NCBI GenBank assembly: GCA_014338405.1
Contig: JTDE01002934.1
Coordinates: forward strand, 16,570-80,569
DNA length: 64,000 nt
Source of the DNA: Paragonimus skrjabini miyazakii
Lineage: Eukaryota > Platyhelminthes > Trematoda > Plagiorchiida > Troglotrematidae
Reading direction: 5' to 3'
Under the pieces are notes generated by a model. The model saw only the letters and a program-made list of their open reading frames with translations. It made no database searches and was not told the DNA's origin. A program made the translations under genes and the position numbers. Below, piece by piece: positions 45,451 through 57,065 of this stretch (its first letter is position 1; every line of letters begins with the position of its first letter).

Positions 45451-45782
45451 AACGTAGAGGCGAGCACCAATTATAGCAGAATGGATAATGACTCGACTTT
45501 AAATTGAATATACGTGAAATATATGGAAATAATACCTCAGTTATACGAAAGATATTCCTACGGAAAAAATTCTTAGAGCAGGCTCACCAATTTATAGTGA
45601 GCCGAAACAAAAGTGGTGGAAAATAGAGTGGCCGTGAAATCCGCCAACGCCCACCTGAAAGATGTCTTTCGATCGCTTTTGACAAGCAAGGGTGAGGTGT
45701 AAGCAGCAGATTAAAACTAAGTCACAAATCACGGCAGACTAGGGTCGCAGTTTCTGTTCCAGTAGTATCCATTCAGGCTAAT

Positions 45783-46362
45783 GTGCCAATAGTGGCAAAC
45801 GGGGACGTCCTTTTTGTAGTCACTACTCCAATTACCGACGCCCCAAGCACGGACACATGTGCCGAATACAACGAAACCGTGCCAGAGTTACCTGAGCCAA
45901 AAACCACCAGAAAGCCCAACAGAAAATTCTTTCCTTCAAGAATTCGGAATGTTAGGAGCCTGTTGGGGCCACCGCCTGTGAGTCAAAAAGCATTTCTTTC
46001 GTCCGCCCCACTAGGTATTTCTATCAATGGCTCTACAAAACCGCGCAAAGTGCCATCATTCAAAACCTGCACGCAGTCGAAAAAATGTCACATTTTCTAT
46101 TAGTGGAAACTCCCAAGCACCCTCCCAGAAAGCAGAATTCAGCAGGGGTGCAGAGGTCGCATGTCGCTACATCGAGAATGCTAGTCAGGCGTCCTGTAGA
46201 AACGTTGACGTACGCACAAGCGGTGATGTTGCGGCTGCAGCCTCAAGAGAGGACTCGGCAGCACAGACAGGGTCCAATCTCACCACCCTCCTCAATTCTA
46301 GGTCTTCTTTCTCAAACCTTCCCTTAAACTCTACTCTCGCTTTTCTTGTGAAGTCAAAATGA
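45783..46362 (+). pseudogene. CR1-like ORF1 remnant
   Basis: Two overlapping frames (45783-46103 and 46027-46362), basic and serine/proline-rich. No domain was recognised. It is placed in the CR1-like element because it directly precedes the endonuclease. Could be a non-coding 5' part. Confidence 0.4.
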
Positions 46363-46364
46363 AA

Positions 46365-47063
46365 ACGTATTTCTTAAGCGCATGTATACGAACCCTCTGA
46401 GTTTTTTCAATAAATTGCGGGAACTCAGCCATTCAATTCATTACACACAACTCCACATATTTGCATTCCCGGAGACCTAGTTTACAGGTGACATCAGCGA
46501 CAGCGAACTGAGTGTCCACGGATACTCAATTTACCGAGCTGACTCCACCCGAGGGAAAATGAGATTTCTGCGATGTTCCTTCAGTATTGCCTGCCAGCAC
46601 CCACGGTTATCGGTGGATTTCATTCCTCCGATAATGTAACGTTCTGTGGCTTCGACTGGCATTGTGTGTGTGTATGGTGGAGTAATTATAGTGCTTCCTC
46701 TTCCGACGACGACACTCTTCTTATAACCCTAGACAAATTCCTAAGGCTACAACAATTCGCTCATATGCTTATTATGTGCAACCGTAATGTACCCAAGATA
46801 AACTAAGCAGCAGTTCCTCATCAAGAATGGAAAAGTAGATTCTTGACTTCCTTATCGACGCTGATACGACGGAGAGCATGGACACAGCATGTCAGCACCG
46901 TCCTGGTCAGAGTCCCTCTCTGTTTGACCCAGGTGTCACCAAGGAGAGCCACCTGGTAGAGAGAGTGATCATCAAACCACCGCTTGGACACAGTGACAAC
47001 TCACTGCTCAACTTCGGTCTTATCGGTTACTGGTTACAACCAGTAAAATCGTCCACAGTTTGA
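46365..47063 (+). pseudogene. CR1-like endonuclease remnant
   Basis: From about 46370 the frame has MYTNPLSFFNKLRELSHSI, HIFAFPET (E of the endonuclease active site) with a stop after it, then ISDSELSVHGYSIYRADST. Further, MLIMCNRNVPKIN takes the place of the usual GDFN block, so that catalytic pair is lost. QSPSLFDPGVTKESHLVERV and IKPPLGHSDN (46878-47063) are the final blocks, with the SDH histidine changed to asparagine. Dead. Confidence 0.8.
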
Positions 47064-47132
47064 AATTTCAATCAGACTGATTTTAGTAGCCTGAGAAGCC
47101 ACCTAAGTTCAATTCTTCCTGATTATGACCCT

Positions 47133-47780
47133 GTGGACCAGAATGGCAGCGAGTTTCAAAGCGCAATTGAGAAAGCAGACGACTTATTTGTACCGCACAA
47201 ACTAAGCACTTTCTCTTATCGGCCACCCCTTTCGCACAGAATACGTCGTCCCCTCGATGACCTTTCCCATTTATTCGCGGAGTATAAGCTCACGGAAAAC
47301 TCGGAGGACCTAAGCGTCTTCCACACTATTTTAAATAAGTGTAGGCTGGAAACCTGTAAACACACCAAAAGATCCCGTCAGAGCCTGCGATGACAAAACT
47401 TCTTATTTGAGCATATGCAACCACTAAAGAAGAATAACCCACGGCTCCTTCTTTGAAATTGCCTGACGGCGAGACATCAGCTGTCTCCCTGATAGTAGCC
47501 GATTTGTTCAGGGGTGTTCTACTCGGCAGCCAGCAACGTTGCACTGCCGGAATGGCACCCTAACACTCCGCTGCAGAACTTTCGGCAATCACTCGTTACC
47601 ACCGAGTTTTCTGTGTTAGAAGTTGAAGACCTTTCAGTCAGGGTTAAGTCACGCGGTGCAACGGATTCTGACACGATACCTCAGAGAATTTTCAAAGAAG
47701 CAACTGCCACTCTGGAAGAACCCCTTCCTGAGCCTCTTGGGTAGCCAGTATTGACCGCCAAATTCCTCATAGCGCAAGGA
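47133..47780 (+). pseudogene. CR1-like ORF2 linker region
   Basis: Short frames (47133-47393 and 47514-47744) between the endonuclease and the reverse transcriptase. The second has FSVLEVEDLSVRVKSRGATD, typical of the segment in front of the first reverse-transcriptase block. Several stops are present. Confidence 0.6.
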
Positions 47781-47785
47781 AAGAG

Positions 47786-48501
47786 GTGCCGGTCTTGCCC
47801 ATATTCAAGGCGGTCGTCCGGCACTCTGCGGCTAGCTATCGGTCAATCAGCCTCACTAGCATTTCGTGCAAAATTATGGGGCGCCCAACAAGGCGTGTCA
47901 TCCTCAACCACTTCTTTTCAAGCCATCTTTTTCTTCTATCCAGCATGGCTTCCTTCCTAACTGGTCATGCATAGGAAATTTGCTCATTTTCATGGAAAGT
48001 CTGACGGAGGCCAAAGACACGGGCCTCATCTCGGATGCTATCTTGTTTGACGTTGCCAAAGCTTTCGACCGTGTCCCACACAGCCCCATAAAACTCAAGC
48101 TGAGGGCCTACGGTATCCAAAGAGAAGGTTTGTGCTCGATTGAATATTTCCTCGATGATATAACTTTCAGAGTTAAAACCGGATCAGATTCGTCATCTTC
48201 CTCCTCCATTTCTTCGGGAGTTCCTCAGGGTTCAATGTTAGGTCCTTCTTTATTTTTGATCCACATCAATGACCTTCCAGGAAATATTTCCAACAACGCC
48301 GATGACCTAAAAATCTGGAATATCACTGATCCGCGTGCACTGCAGACTGATCTTGACGCGATTAAGCGTTGGTCGGACGACTGGAGTTTTTCACTAAATG
48401 ACAACAAGTGCGCACATATATCACTCCGTGGAGACTCTGGCAATGCCTTCGTGATTCAAAGTGCGTCCAGCACAACAGATATTAGCAAAATGGATTTGTA
48501 G
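47786..48501 (+). pseudogene. CR1-like reverse transcriptase
   Basis: VLPIFKAVVRHSAASYRSIS (47786 frame) then a frameshift into 47866-48501: FSSIQHGFLPNWSCIGNLL, ILFDVAKAFDRVPHSPIKLK, SSGVPQGSMLGPSLFLIHIN and NADDLKIWNI. In the palm motif (x-ADD) the two aspartates are kept, but the preceding strand is shortened (NISNNADD), so activity is unlikely. The frame ends with a TAG at 48499. Confidence 0.87.
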
Positions 48502-48519
48502 AAAGATCTGGGAATCTGG

Positions 48520-49198
48520 TTGTCTTCCAACTCACCTTTCGCGTATCACCATGAGATGGCAGCAAAAATGAGGTTTGCCGCTCTTAGGAGGATTAAGCGC
48601 ACTTTCCACTGCGTAGACAAAAGAGCGCTTCAACCACCTTACGAGGTTTATGTAAAATCGCTCTTCGAGTATGCTAATCAGGTCGTGTATACCGACCTGA
48701 AGAAAAATAAATTAGCTGTTGAGCGTGTCCAGCGTGCGGCAACCAAACTAGCCATTGGGCTAAGAAATGTCGCGTACGAGTCTTGGCTTGAAATTCCTGA
48801 TCCATATCCACTTGAATTTCGACGACTTCGCGGCGATTTAATTCTCGCACACTTCTTCAGTTTAGATTTTGTTGAGAAATTCTTTATTTTGGCAAATGAT
48901 GACGGCCGGCGAGGACGAAACAGGAAGCTTTTCAAGCTGCGTCCTCGGACCTTACTTAACCAGCAGTTCTATATCTTACAGGGTTATTAACCTTCGGAGC
49001 AGCCTTCCTTCTGTTATCGTTAGCAGCACTTCTACAGATCGCTTTAAAACACTGCCTGATTCTCTTTTACCAAAAATTTCAGTGTGCAATCAAACTTACT
49101 GTGCTCCTATTATTTACTTTAATCTCCAACAGCGGTGCCACATCCCGTTTTCAATGATTGACTTTCAGATCACCACAGGCCCGCTTGACACTGAGTGA
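48520..49198 (+). pseudogene. CR1-like ORF2 C-terminal domain
   Basis: The frame at 48520-48990 has MRFAALRRIKRTFHCVDKRA, LFEYANQVVYTDLKKN and VERVQRAATKLAIGLRN. After a shift near 48960 the frame at 48869-49198 continues with SISYRVINLRSSLPSVIVSS and TDRFKTLPD, the usual C-terminal end (LP-x-x-(V/I)-V-x-(A/S)-x-S-x-x-x-FK). Confidence 0.85.
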
Positions 49199-49593
49199 GA
49201 AAAACTTACTGGATCCGGGAACCTTGAGCGTCTACCTCAAACCACTGTATCAATCGTTGTATCACTGTACTCACAAGGCAAATATAACCAGGAAATCACC
49301 ACCGACGTACTGAGTTTTGGTATATAGTACTAGCAATAATTTCCACGATATATTACGTTTCCAGCTCTGTAAAGGCTTAGTCCACATGACCGAGCAACAG
49401 TTTGATCATCGGAAATAAAATCCAGTTTCCCTGCGCAATTAGACTCGCATTTTAAGGAAAGGGTATTTTTCTACCTTTAGGACATTGAATTCTATTATAT
49501 GGGACCATTCAGTTGGCTGTTTAACACAATTTTAATGTTTCTTTAACTTTTTAATCAACTGCCATCCCACTGAACCTACTCAGATAACACGAC

Positions 49594-49659
49594 CGACTAT
49601 TGAGTGACAATTGATCGACTATTGAGTGACTACTGACCGATCTAGGAGTGACTAATGAG
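49594..49659 (+). repeat. Minisatellite, 3 units of 22 bp
   Basis: Units start at 49594, 49616 and 49638. The first two differ at three bases (CGACTATTGAGTGAC shared); the third is more diverged. Confidence 0.85.
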
Positions 49660-50035
49660 TGTGACAACTGAAAACGTTTTGGTTACTCAGTGGTCGGTCG
49701 ACGCGAAAACTCATCGCAGCACTTATTTCGTTTCGAAAGCTTGTCGGTTTATATTCTAAGGACCGTGGCTATCGATCACGCCTTATTTTCAAGCTAATTC
49801 TCGACGAATTCACGCCTTCGCGTAGCCGTATAGAGACATCAGTGAAATTTTAAAACAAACGGTTTTGAGCAATAAACATGTAATGGAGGAATACGAAATG
49901 TACACCATTTTTAAAGATTCAGGTAATTTTCGTTAATTGTTCATTCTGCCCTCTCTTCGGTCACTTCGTTCTTAACGTTCTGTATCCATCGATGGACATT
50001 TTGACATCCGCCTGACATTCCGAATCTAAGTGAAC

Positions 50036-50305
50036 GTGGAATATCTCAGTTAATATTGGAAATGCGACAATATGCCACATCAGTAAAATCATCCAGAATA
50101 TTATACCGATCAAATAAATCAAACATTGTGCTAACTGGGTGACCATCAAAATGCAAAGTGAAATTGCACAAATTTGGGTCATTTATCCAAGTTCTCTGAA
50201 TAAAACTGAAAGTGGTATATCTCAGTTGAAGTTGGAAATACGATATGCCACATCAGTTAGATCAACGAGAACGTTATACTGATCAGTTAAATCACACGGT
50301 TATTA
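50036..50305 (+). repeat. Diverged tandem repeat, period about 177 bp
   Basis: ATATCTCAGTT...TTGGAAAT...ATATGCCACATCAGT...ATCA...GATCA at 50041-50150 recurs at 50218-50305. The second unit is incomplete. Confidence 0.7.
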
Positions 50306-51309
50306 GGGTATAGTCGAGACTATCGATATATCGACAGTCCATTTCTAAGCAAACAAATATTAGACAGCAGCGAGAATTTATGTTTATCCTGTTACTGTCA
50401 TTAAACACTTTCAGAGTAAATGGTAAAAGTGATCGCAAAATCACTTAATCATTCACCCTGACCATACAGCGGTTAATAGAAAAAAACCTACCGTCCGCAA
50501 CTCTCCATACAACACACCCGCACGTCCCATACTGCAAACGGCCAACTAGTTTGAAGTCGCGGACAAGGAGAATGGTCATATACTGTGACTAAACAGAAAT
50601 AAACCGACGGCAATTGAGTTTAAATATGTAATCCATGTCTTCCCCAACTTTCTCGTTCGTGAAGTTACAAACAGTGAAGTCGAAATTGCTTCATCAGTGA
50701 AGTTGTTGAGTGACCAACACGAGACACTCAGATGTCGCTCAACAGACGGTCGACCGACTCAGTGTGGTATTCCAGTGGGTCAGTCATAAGTGACAACACA
50801 CAACGTTGGTAATCGAAGCGCAATAAGGTCTACCTAAAAAAGAGAAAAGAAAAGTCGCAAGTCAACGAAAAACGCTCATTAACACAACATATAGCGAATA
50901 AGATTCAATTCACACAGTGTCTGTGTCCACATATATAGGGGACCCCATGATCAGGAAACAAACCAACAATCAGAGGTGACCTCTCGCTCACTGACTGTTA
51001 ACCTCAGATTCGGCTGGTCATCTTCCTTAGCCCCGCGCACGGATGCGGTCAACCCGCCTGTTCGGGGACCTGAAAGGAGGCGGAAGGAAGTATATGTGGC
51101 CAAACAAAATGGCGGTACAGTGCATGCTATTACATCAGTGTGTTGCTAAGTGTGCGCACTTTTGACTTATCCCATTGGAATATTGAAACAAAACCGTTTT
51201 CAGCAACGGATTTGTGCGATTGTCCGAACGGCAGCACGCTACAAAATTATAATAACCACGACAACTTGAAAACCGCCATTATCGCAGAGGATTCAAAGAC
51301 ACTCTCGGT

Positions 51310-51535
51310 CTACCGATTGGATGCAGCGGCGTGCTGTTGCGGTGTTGACACCGTTTTAGTTTTCGTTTGTGTATGTCATGTGCCCAGCTTACTGGGCCCT
51401 TGGCTCATGCTTGTTTACGTTGTTTTATTTTACAGGGCTGTTACTGGAACCCCTACTTTGGAATAACGCTGTCCCCCGGTGTCTCCACCTCGCCCAAAAT
51501 TTAATTCACCAGTGTGACCGACAGTCAAATCGTAA
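51310..51535 (+). repeat. Dispersed repeat X, copy 2
   Basis: Same-strand copy of 33415-33640, with GCTTACTGGGCCC, CTGGAACCC, AACGCTGTCCCCCGGTGTCTC and GTGACCGACAGTCA in order. Class unknown; 18 kb apart, so they are unlikely to be the LTRs of one element, though solo LTRs are possible. Confidence 0.7.
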
Positions 51536-52479
51536 ACGACTAGCTTGTGTGTTTCATTGGTTCTCGTGCGCCAGTGATATTTCCGATGTCGCTGTGATTA
51601 TTGAAGACTTTCTGTGTGTCAGACGTAAGGGGAAAGTGAGACCCTTGGCAGTATCCTACTCTTTTTGAAAGGGAAAACGTTGGTGCGTTATTGGGAAACA
51701 TGCAACATTCACAGGTAAAGTAATTTCCCGATTGGTACACTGATTAGAATCGTTAAAACTGTTTATTTGGAATGCAGACTAATCCATTTGTTACACTGAA
51801 GATGCCGTACATGCTTACTTATGGTTTCTTGAACCTAACCTTCAGGGAACGTTGATGCTGGTTTGTGACTACAAAGTTCGGTGTATTTTATCCGATAATT
51901 TTGAAGAACTAAACAAATGGGTTGAGATGTTAAGGGCCTTTCTTGCATGTGAGTGATTGTTTTTAGTTCAAACCTTTTCCCCTCAAACTGTATCATACGC
52001 TCAGCAGCGACGTGGACTTGAATCACAAGTGGACCATGTGATGCATTTCATGCTTCTCATGTTCGATTTCTGACGGATCCAGAATATTCCGTGGTTGTTC
52101 CTCCGGTTGCTCGTATTTGAAACCGGTACAGGAGTTAAATGTATATTACTGAGACTGTTTAACGTGAGAGTCTGTTCAACACATTTTCTCCTGGTGATCT
52201 CCTAAGAAGATCTCAACACTCTGAAGTGTAACATTCAGCGAGTAGTACTTAGGTTGAAGGCAAGAGGTCAACGGTGTTCGAATACAGTCGGGTTGTCTCA
52301 TTCAGTGTCAAGCGGGCATCTGCTGACCTGAAAAACAGTAATCGAAAAAGGTGTACCACCACTCTCAGGGATTGTAGCAACTACCAAAAACAGAATATGA
52401 TTACTAGTCTGTGTAGCATTGCTTTGAAATGACCTAGAAACCGAATTGTTGACATTAAAAAGGGGTAGTCCCAGTGGAT
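51536..52479. other. No recognised gene
   Basis: Nothing was recognised. Confidence 0.4.
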
Positions 52480-52935
52480 AATAATTTTATAAGAAAAGAG
52501 GTGTTGCCTCGAAGACGTCCAGGAACGGAGCCTGCATTGCCTCCTGGCTTATCTTCATCAGCCATTGTCATCCGTTGCGACGAAGAACTGTTCTACGAGA
52601 CCTACTCTAAAGAAGTATGTGACCGGTTAGGATGGAAGCCGTGCTGAGTGGAGTGAAAAAGCTAGTTTAACAAAAAGATGCTTGCGGATGGCGCACTTGA
52701 ATAAGTGCTCCAGTACCTTGCGTGGAATGCTAGTATAGCTGGCTGATCGACAGCTGACCGGGGAGTGCTGGTTACTTGCTTTGAAGATGGGCATGAAGGG
52801 GGAATTTTTTATGCACTGAGCAGCGTCTGTTTAAACAGCCTGCAAATGGGTTCTGCGAGAGTAGCAGCTACATCTTTGATAATTCTGGTGCGAACCTAGT
52901 CAAGACTCATCGCATTGTATGAATTAATCTTGAAT
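52480..52935 (-). mobile_element. CR1-like LINE fragment, reverse transcriptase, decayed
   Basis: On the minus strand: TRIIKDVAATLAEPICRLFK, LLSA (52900-52810), then PIFKASNQHSPVSC, TSIPRKVLEHLFKCAIRKHL (52790-52670). These are the first reverse-transcriptase blocks of CR1-like LINEs (the family's P-I-F-K-x-G-x-x-x-x-x-x-x-YRPISL block is clearly behind it). Other reading frames and stops intrude. It is a different copy from the one at 45.8-49.2 kb. Confidence 0.75.
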
Positions 52936-54109
52936 AAATGGTCCAGTGCAGAAAACTCAACGGCAAGGATTGGTTGCTGAAAGCTCTGCCGCGGTAGAGT
53001 AAAGCGTCAGTTTAACGGTGCAACTTTGCATACGGCCAAATAGTATTCCCCGAACAGTTTGCCCATGACTAAGGAGTTGAAGGTAGCCTCAGCCACTTCT
53101 GGCACCTATAGTACTGCACACCGTTTTATATAGGTATTTCGTACCCGTAACGACCGCCAGTGCTCTTTGCCTTGGTTAATGGCTGTTGAATTCCGGCGCT
53201 GCTAGATCTAATGCGTCATCATCAACAGAAACAAACAATATAACAAAAACAGCGAGTTCTCAGTATTTCGAAATACGGATACTATGAAACGTCTTTAATA
53301 TATTAATAGGTAATAAATTAATGTTATGCAGTAGGGAACAGCGGTGGTCTCGTATAATTTTGGACACATGGCGCCAATGAACCGGAACTATGTGCGGACA
53401 GTGACAGCAAAAGGATTTATGTCAAACTTTGAGTCAACCGCTGAGATCGACAACTGCAAGGGTTAGTTGTGGCGTCACTCCGCGACTCTAGATATTGCGC
53501 AATCACAGGGCCATAGTTTATATGTGATTGAAAACGGTGTTTCTCGTAAGCAGCGTAAACGACTCTGATTAGTCTCTTCTAATCTTCGAATGCCTATTTT
53601 ATGAGCATAGGATTGTAAATGACCTTAATAACTTGGTACGGTTAACCAAGCCAACTTGTGAAACCATGCATTTGCAACCAAGACTTCCACCCCAATTTTA
53701 TATTGCATTGAAACCGCCTCAGGGGTATTAAGAGGCGAACGACTTGTCGCCTTCCTAGTTGTAAAAAACATCACTTCGTCTGCTGTACTGCGTTGGCACT
53801 GCTTCGTCTGTTTCAAGCGAGTCTCCGAATTAATAAGTCTCAAGAGTCACAGCGGGGAGGTAGACCTCTCACTTCCTTTGTGCTGTCGACGCGTAATAGA
53901 AAGCCAGCAAAAAGAATAGAAGATGGACAGTCTACTTCACTGTTGTGTTTGGTCGTTTTTTATTTGTAAATAAGGGTCTATTTAAAGCCGCAGAATGACT
54001 ATTTAACTGATACACTCCTGCTATCACCTCGAATTGGCCCGTCAGCTTACCGGATGTAGGCACACCAGTCTGATCGTTTTCACATTACTTCTATTCTGCT
54101 GCTGATTAT
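52936..54109. other. No recognised gene
   Basis: Nothing was recognised. Confidence 0.4.
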
Positions 54110-54660
54110 TCCAGCTTCCATCTAAGATAGCAAAGGAGCTGGCGCTTCTAACATCCACACTTTTAGACAAATAGGTCAATAAATGGTTCTGATGGACACT
54201 GTCTCAAGTGCGGATCCGGGTGTGCACTGTGGCCCCGAAATACGTCTTTATGATCCTGACATTGTTCATCACTTGAATTCTCCCTTAGTTAATGCTGTGG
54301 GTCGGCGAATTTTTCTCAGGGATCTTCGTAACGGCGAAACCGAATCTCGCGGCCACGCCGGAGTGGGAATTAAACTGGACTCTAAGGCAGAGTAGAGTCT
54401 GTTTGACTGGATCCAGTTAACGATTGAGCGTTTGCCTCCAGGCTGAGTAGTTCAGTCAAAATTTGTCGGCGCAGACCAGAAAAACGTTTATTTGTCAACA
54501 ATAAATATACTATAATGGACAGTGTTTCACATGCCTTTAGGAGCGCCTTCTACGATGCTTTCTTTGGTCTTCTGAGACAAACTAATCACACGAACATCGT
54601 TGTGCTTACTGGTGATATGCACGCACAACTCGGCCGTCCCACTATCGCGAATATAATAAA
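54110..54660 (+). mobile_element. RTE-like LINE copy D, endonuclease part, decayed
   Basis: Pieces in order: IAKELALLTSTL (54130), PEIRLYDPDIVHHLNSPL and FLRDLRNGETESRGHAGVG (54183-54395), then FYDAFFGLLRQTNHTNIVVL, TGDMHAQLGR (54515-54660). They parallel the endonuclease of copy C. The GDFN block is GDMH, so the catalytic asparagine is lost. No reverse transcriptase follows. Confidence 0.78.
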
Positions 54661-55284
54661 TGATATTTTTTATAGTCGCATTCACATGTACATTATTGAT
54701 GATGCTGGTCTTATGCCTACTTTTGTTTTAGTCAAGCTACCCCGTTTGCAATATCCTTCCCGGGGCAACAATCACAACTCGCTCCGTGCCCCGTTAGCTT
54801 GACGTGCTTTCTCTGTACACTCTATTTTCCGGGGTCGATACCAATACACGAGGGTCAACGCGTTGAGTCCTTGCTTTTCATTGTCGACTGGTTTTCGCTA
54901 GTGAACACAGACTGGATATTATTTTGTTGGACCAGTTCCAACAACTGGTGGGCCCACAATTTTCAAACGTTCCGCAAAGCGCTGAAAATTATCCGCAGGG
55001 AGTAAAATCTGTCGTCGGAGAGCGAATTAATGAGAGATCCTCAAATATCTGGAAATATTTCGTTGGCATTGTTCAATAACATGAAAATTGTCTGCTTTGC
55101 GACAGAAACGATCATGAGCGGCGGAAGGTTTGTTTTTTAACTGACCGTTAATGGGTTTGTCCTTCATTTTGCGCTAGGGTTGTAAATAATAATGGTGGGT
55201 GTTGTGATTGCACTGATGCGTTTTCATCTGAAGTATGGGTTTATGTTCGATTAATAGTTAGTCGTCCTATGGTAATAAATGATT
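54661..55284. other. No recognised gene
   Basis: Nothing was recognised. Confidence 0.4.
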
Positions 55285-57065
55285 TATTGTGTATAAATTT
55301 GATTTCGGGTGTAGGATTATCTACAGGGATTCAAAGATCTATTCGAGAATCGGGAATTTCCTAGCTTTCAGGAGTTTCGAAGTTGTTTGGAAAAATAGGT
55401 GGAGGACCTCAGTGTTTTGTACGTGCTTGGTTCGAGCAAAAACGAAGCAATGGACGCTTGAAGTATGATAACGCGAGTGTGAGTATTACTGAAGTTACGT
55501 GGTAGACGGCGTACCGGTGTATCAAGTACAAGCGACGTAGGAACGAAAGCTGCGGATTATGACGTGTTTAGTGAGTTGAGTTCACTAACTTTCCACTGTT
55601 CAGTTTTGTGATACATGCTGCTAATCTCGCTTTGACGCCGCTAAGAGGAATACGATGTTGGTTGTTGACCCTTTTACATTAGAGCACAATCACTAACTAA
55701 CTGCCTTGTTGTACGATGCACACCCAACAAATCTTCGGCCCACCGCAAGTGAATCGAGCGACCCTAGGCATTTGTTCGAGTACAGTACTCCAACTGTTGA
55801 ATTAGAGCAGTATGCTACGGATGTCTATGGCAAGTATATAACGACAATGGATATTTGCACCATCCGTCATCGTTTAAAACCTCCGACAATAAGTACGTTG
55901 GCTTGTATACATTGATGTTGCAGAAAATCTGCCCCAAATTCTTGATCATATAGAAATGAAATGGCGTAATGCATGTCATCGGAGACGACAGTAATAGATA
56001 CACGCACATATGTTTCGTGCGAAAGCAGCAAATACAGTTGTTCAGACGTTTTCCTGATGTGGTCAACGTCGATGACACGCATGGAACCAACCGCCTCTAT
56101 CAGTTCACATTTCCGGTTATAGCTTGAGGCTATATCAGTTTCTTGTCACAGACGGTATGGACCATGGAAGACTCGTGATGTATGGTTATGTTCGCAGCGA
56201 AAAGTACGCTTCTCTGCGTCGTTTGTTTGAAACATTTCTTGATGTGATTGGGGATCAAAGGCCTGTGCGACCGTTCGTGATGGACAAAATGGTTTCGCTG
56301 TGCAGTGCAAAGCAGCCACGATGGGAGAAGAATGTTCACACAGGGGTGCCCTGTGGATATTGTGATGATTCTGTTAACATGAATGATTATCGATGCCATA
56401 GTGATCGGCTAATTTTCCACTCAGAGTGCGTGAACAATGCTGATATATTGCATTGCCATTTCTGCACTGGACAGCTGCAAACCACCCATCATGTACGCTG
56501 TTATATCATGAACCATTCGGTTTCAGTTGTATTCACCTCAAATAATTCATTACCTCCAACGTCGAAATCGAAAACGTGACCCCGTCTAGCACCCGTAACT
56601 ACTGATGACCCAGTTAAGTCGGATGATGAGTTCCGCGTTGTTCATCCACGCGAACGAATTGAAGTGGAAGTAACGCCAAGTGATCTCACGGACGTCATTA
56701 GCTATGGTAAGTTTTGCCACAACTCTGAAGTTACGTACCGCGTACTTTTAGACATGCACACACGGTAAGAGGAGGACTTCTACTGAGACAGAACGGAAAG
56801 CAACAAGGCTTCAGAAAACCGCTCGATATGATGGAGATAATGATATACTTGTAATAAATAAATTTCAAAACTTCCATTTGAATTTTACCTTTCTCTGTGG
56901 CGTCAGTGCACGTAGACTGACTGTTTAACAGGGACGTCAGTGCGTCCCACCATAGGTCATGGCGTCGTTACTATAGGGTGATTTCTGGAAAGTATATGAG
57001 GTTCCACATATTAGGTGGTTCATATAACTCCATAAGTTTACTCACTTCCTGGCCACCATATTGCG
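55285..57065 (+). mobile_element. MULE DNA transposon copy M3 (SWIM type), internally deleted
   Basis: The 5' part (55285-55520) is parallel to the reverse complement of 35410-35180 in copy M1, and the 3' noncoding part (56760-57060) to 34330-33995. Between them are the N-terminal domain, part of the catalytic domain and the C-terminal domain. The 3' part is cut at about 57065, and its continuation is found 2 kb further on at 59075-59275. Confidence 0.8.
55655..56760 (+). pseudogene. MULE transposase pseudogene (copy M3)
   Basis: DPFTLEHNH (about 55665), HLFEYSTPTVELEQYATDVY and TTMDICTIRHRLKPP (55770-55880), then after a decayed stretch the 151-codon frame at 56124-56579: FLVTDGMDHGRLVMYGYVRS, EKYASLRRLFETFLDV and VRPFVMDKM, which keeps the catalytic-candidate aspartate. 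Just after it the frame jumps directly to VPCGYCDDSVNMNDYRCH and CHFCTGQLQTTHHVRCYIMN, a C-terminal Cys/His-rich segment (C-x2-C, H, C, C-x2-C). The rest of the catalytic domain and the SWIM motif are deleted. Confidence 0.8.

Larger units (their letters stand above)
42405..45455 (-). mobile_element. Gypsy (Ty3-type, CsRn1-like) LTR retrotransposon, decayed, gapped
   Basis: Minus strand, in order: gag (45450-44832), protease (about 44650-44560), reverse transcriptase (44290-43370, split by the 43720-43819 gap), RNase H (43330-42985), integrase zinc-binding part and core start (42780-42405). The gag type (single W-F-x-x-(L/V)-E motif, no clear major homology region) and pol order fit the CsRn1-like Gypsy group of flatworms. 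LTRs could not be identified on either side. The element is cut in the integrase core. Confidence 0.87.
45770..49190 (+). mobile_element. CR1-like LINE, nearly full length, frameshifted
   Basis: Plus strand: ORF1-like end (45783-46360), endonuclease (46365-47060), linker, reverse transcriptase (47780-48500) and C-terminal domain (48520-49110). At least eight stops or shifts. The 3' end could not be fixed precisely. It is the longest LINE in the window and stands next to the Gypsy at 42.4-45.5 kb, in the opposite orientation. Confidence 0.85.
49199..51309. other. No gene; tandem repeats
   Basis: Apart from the tandem repeats listed at 49594 and 50036, nothing was recognised. Confidence 0.4.

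Noticed and set aside
50930..51110. Possible LTR (TATATA followed by a GC-rich stretch)
   Set aside because: No second copy, no TG...CA ends and no adjoining gag or pol were found.
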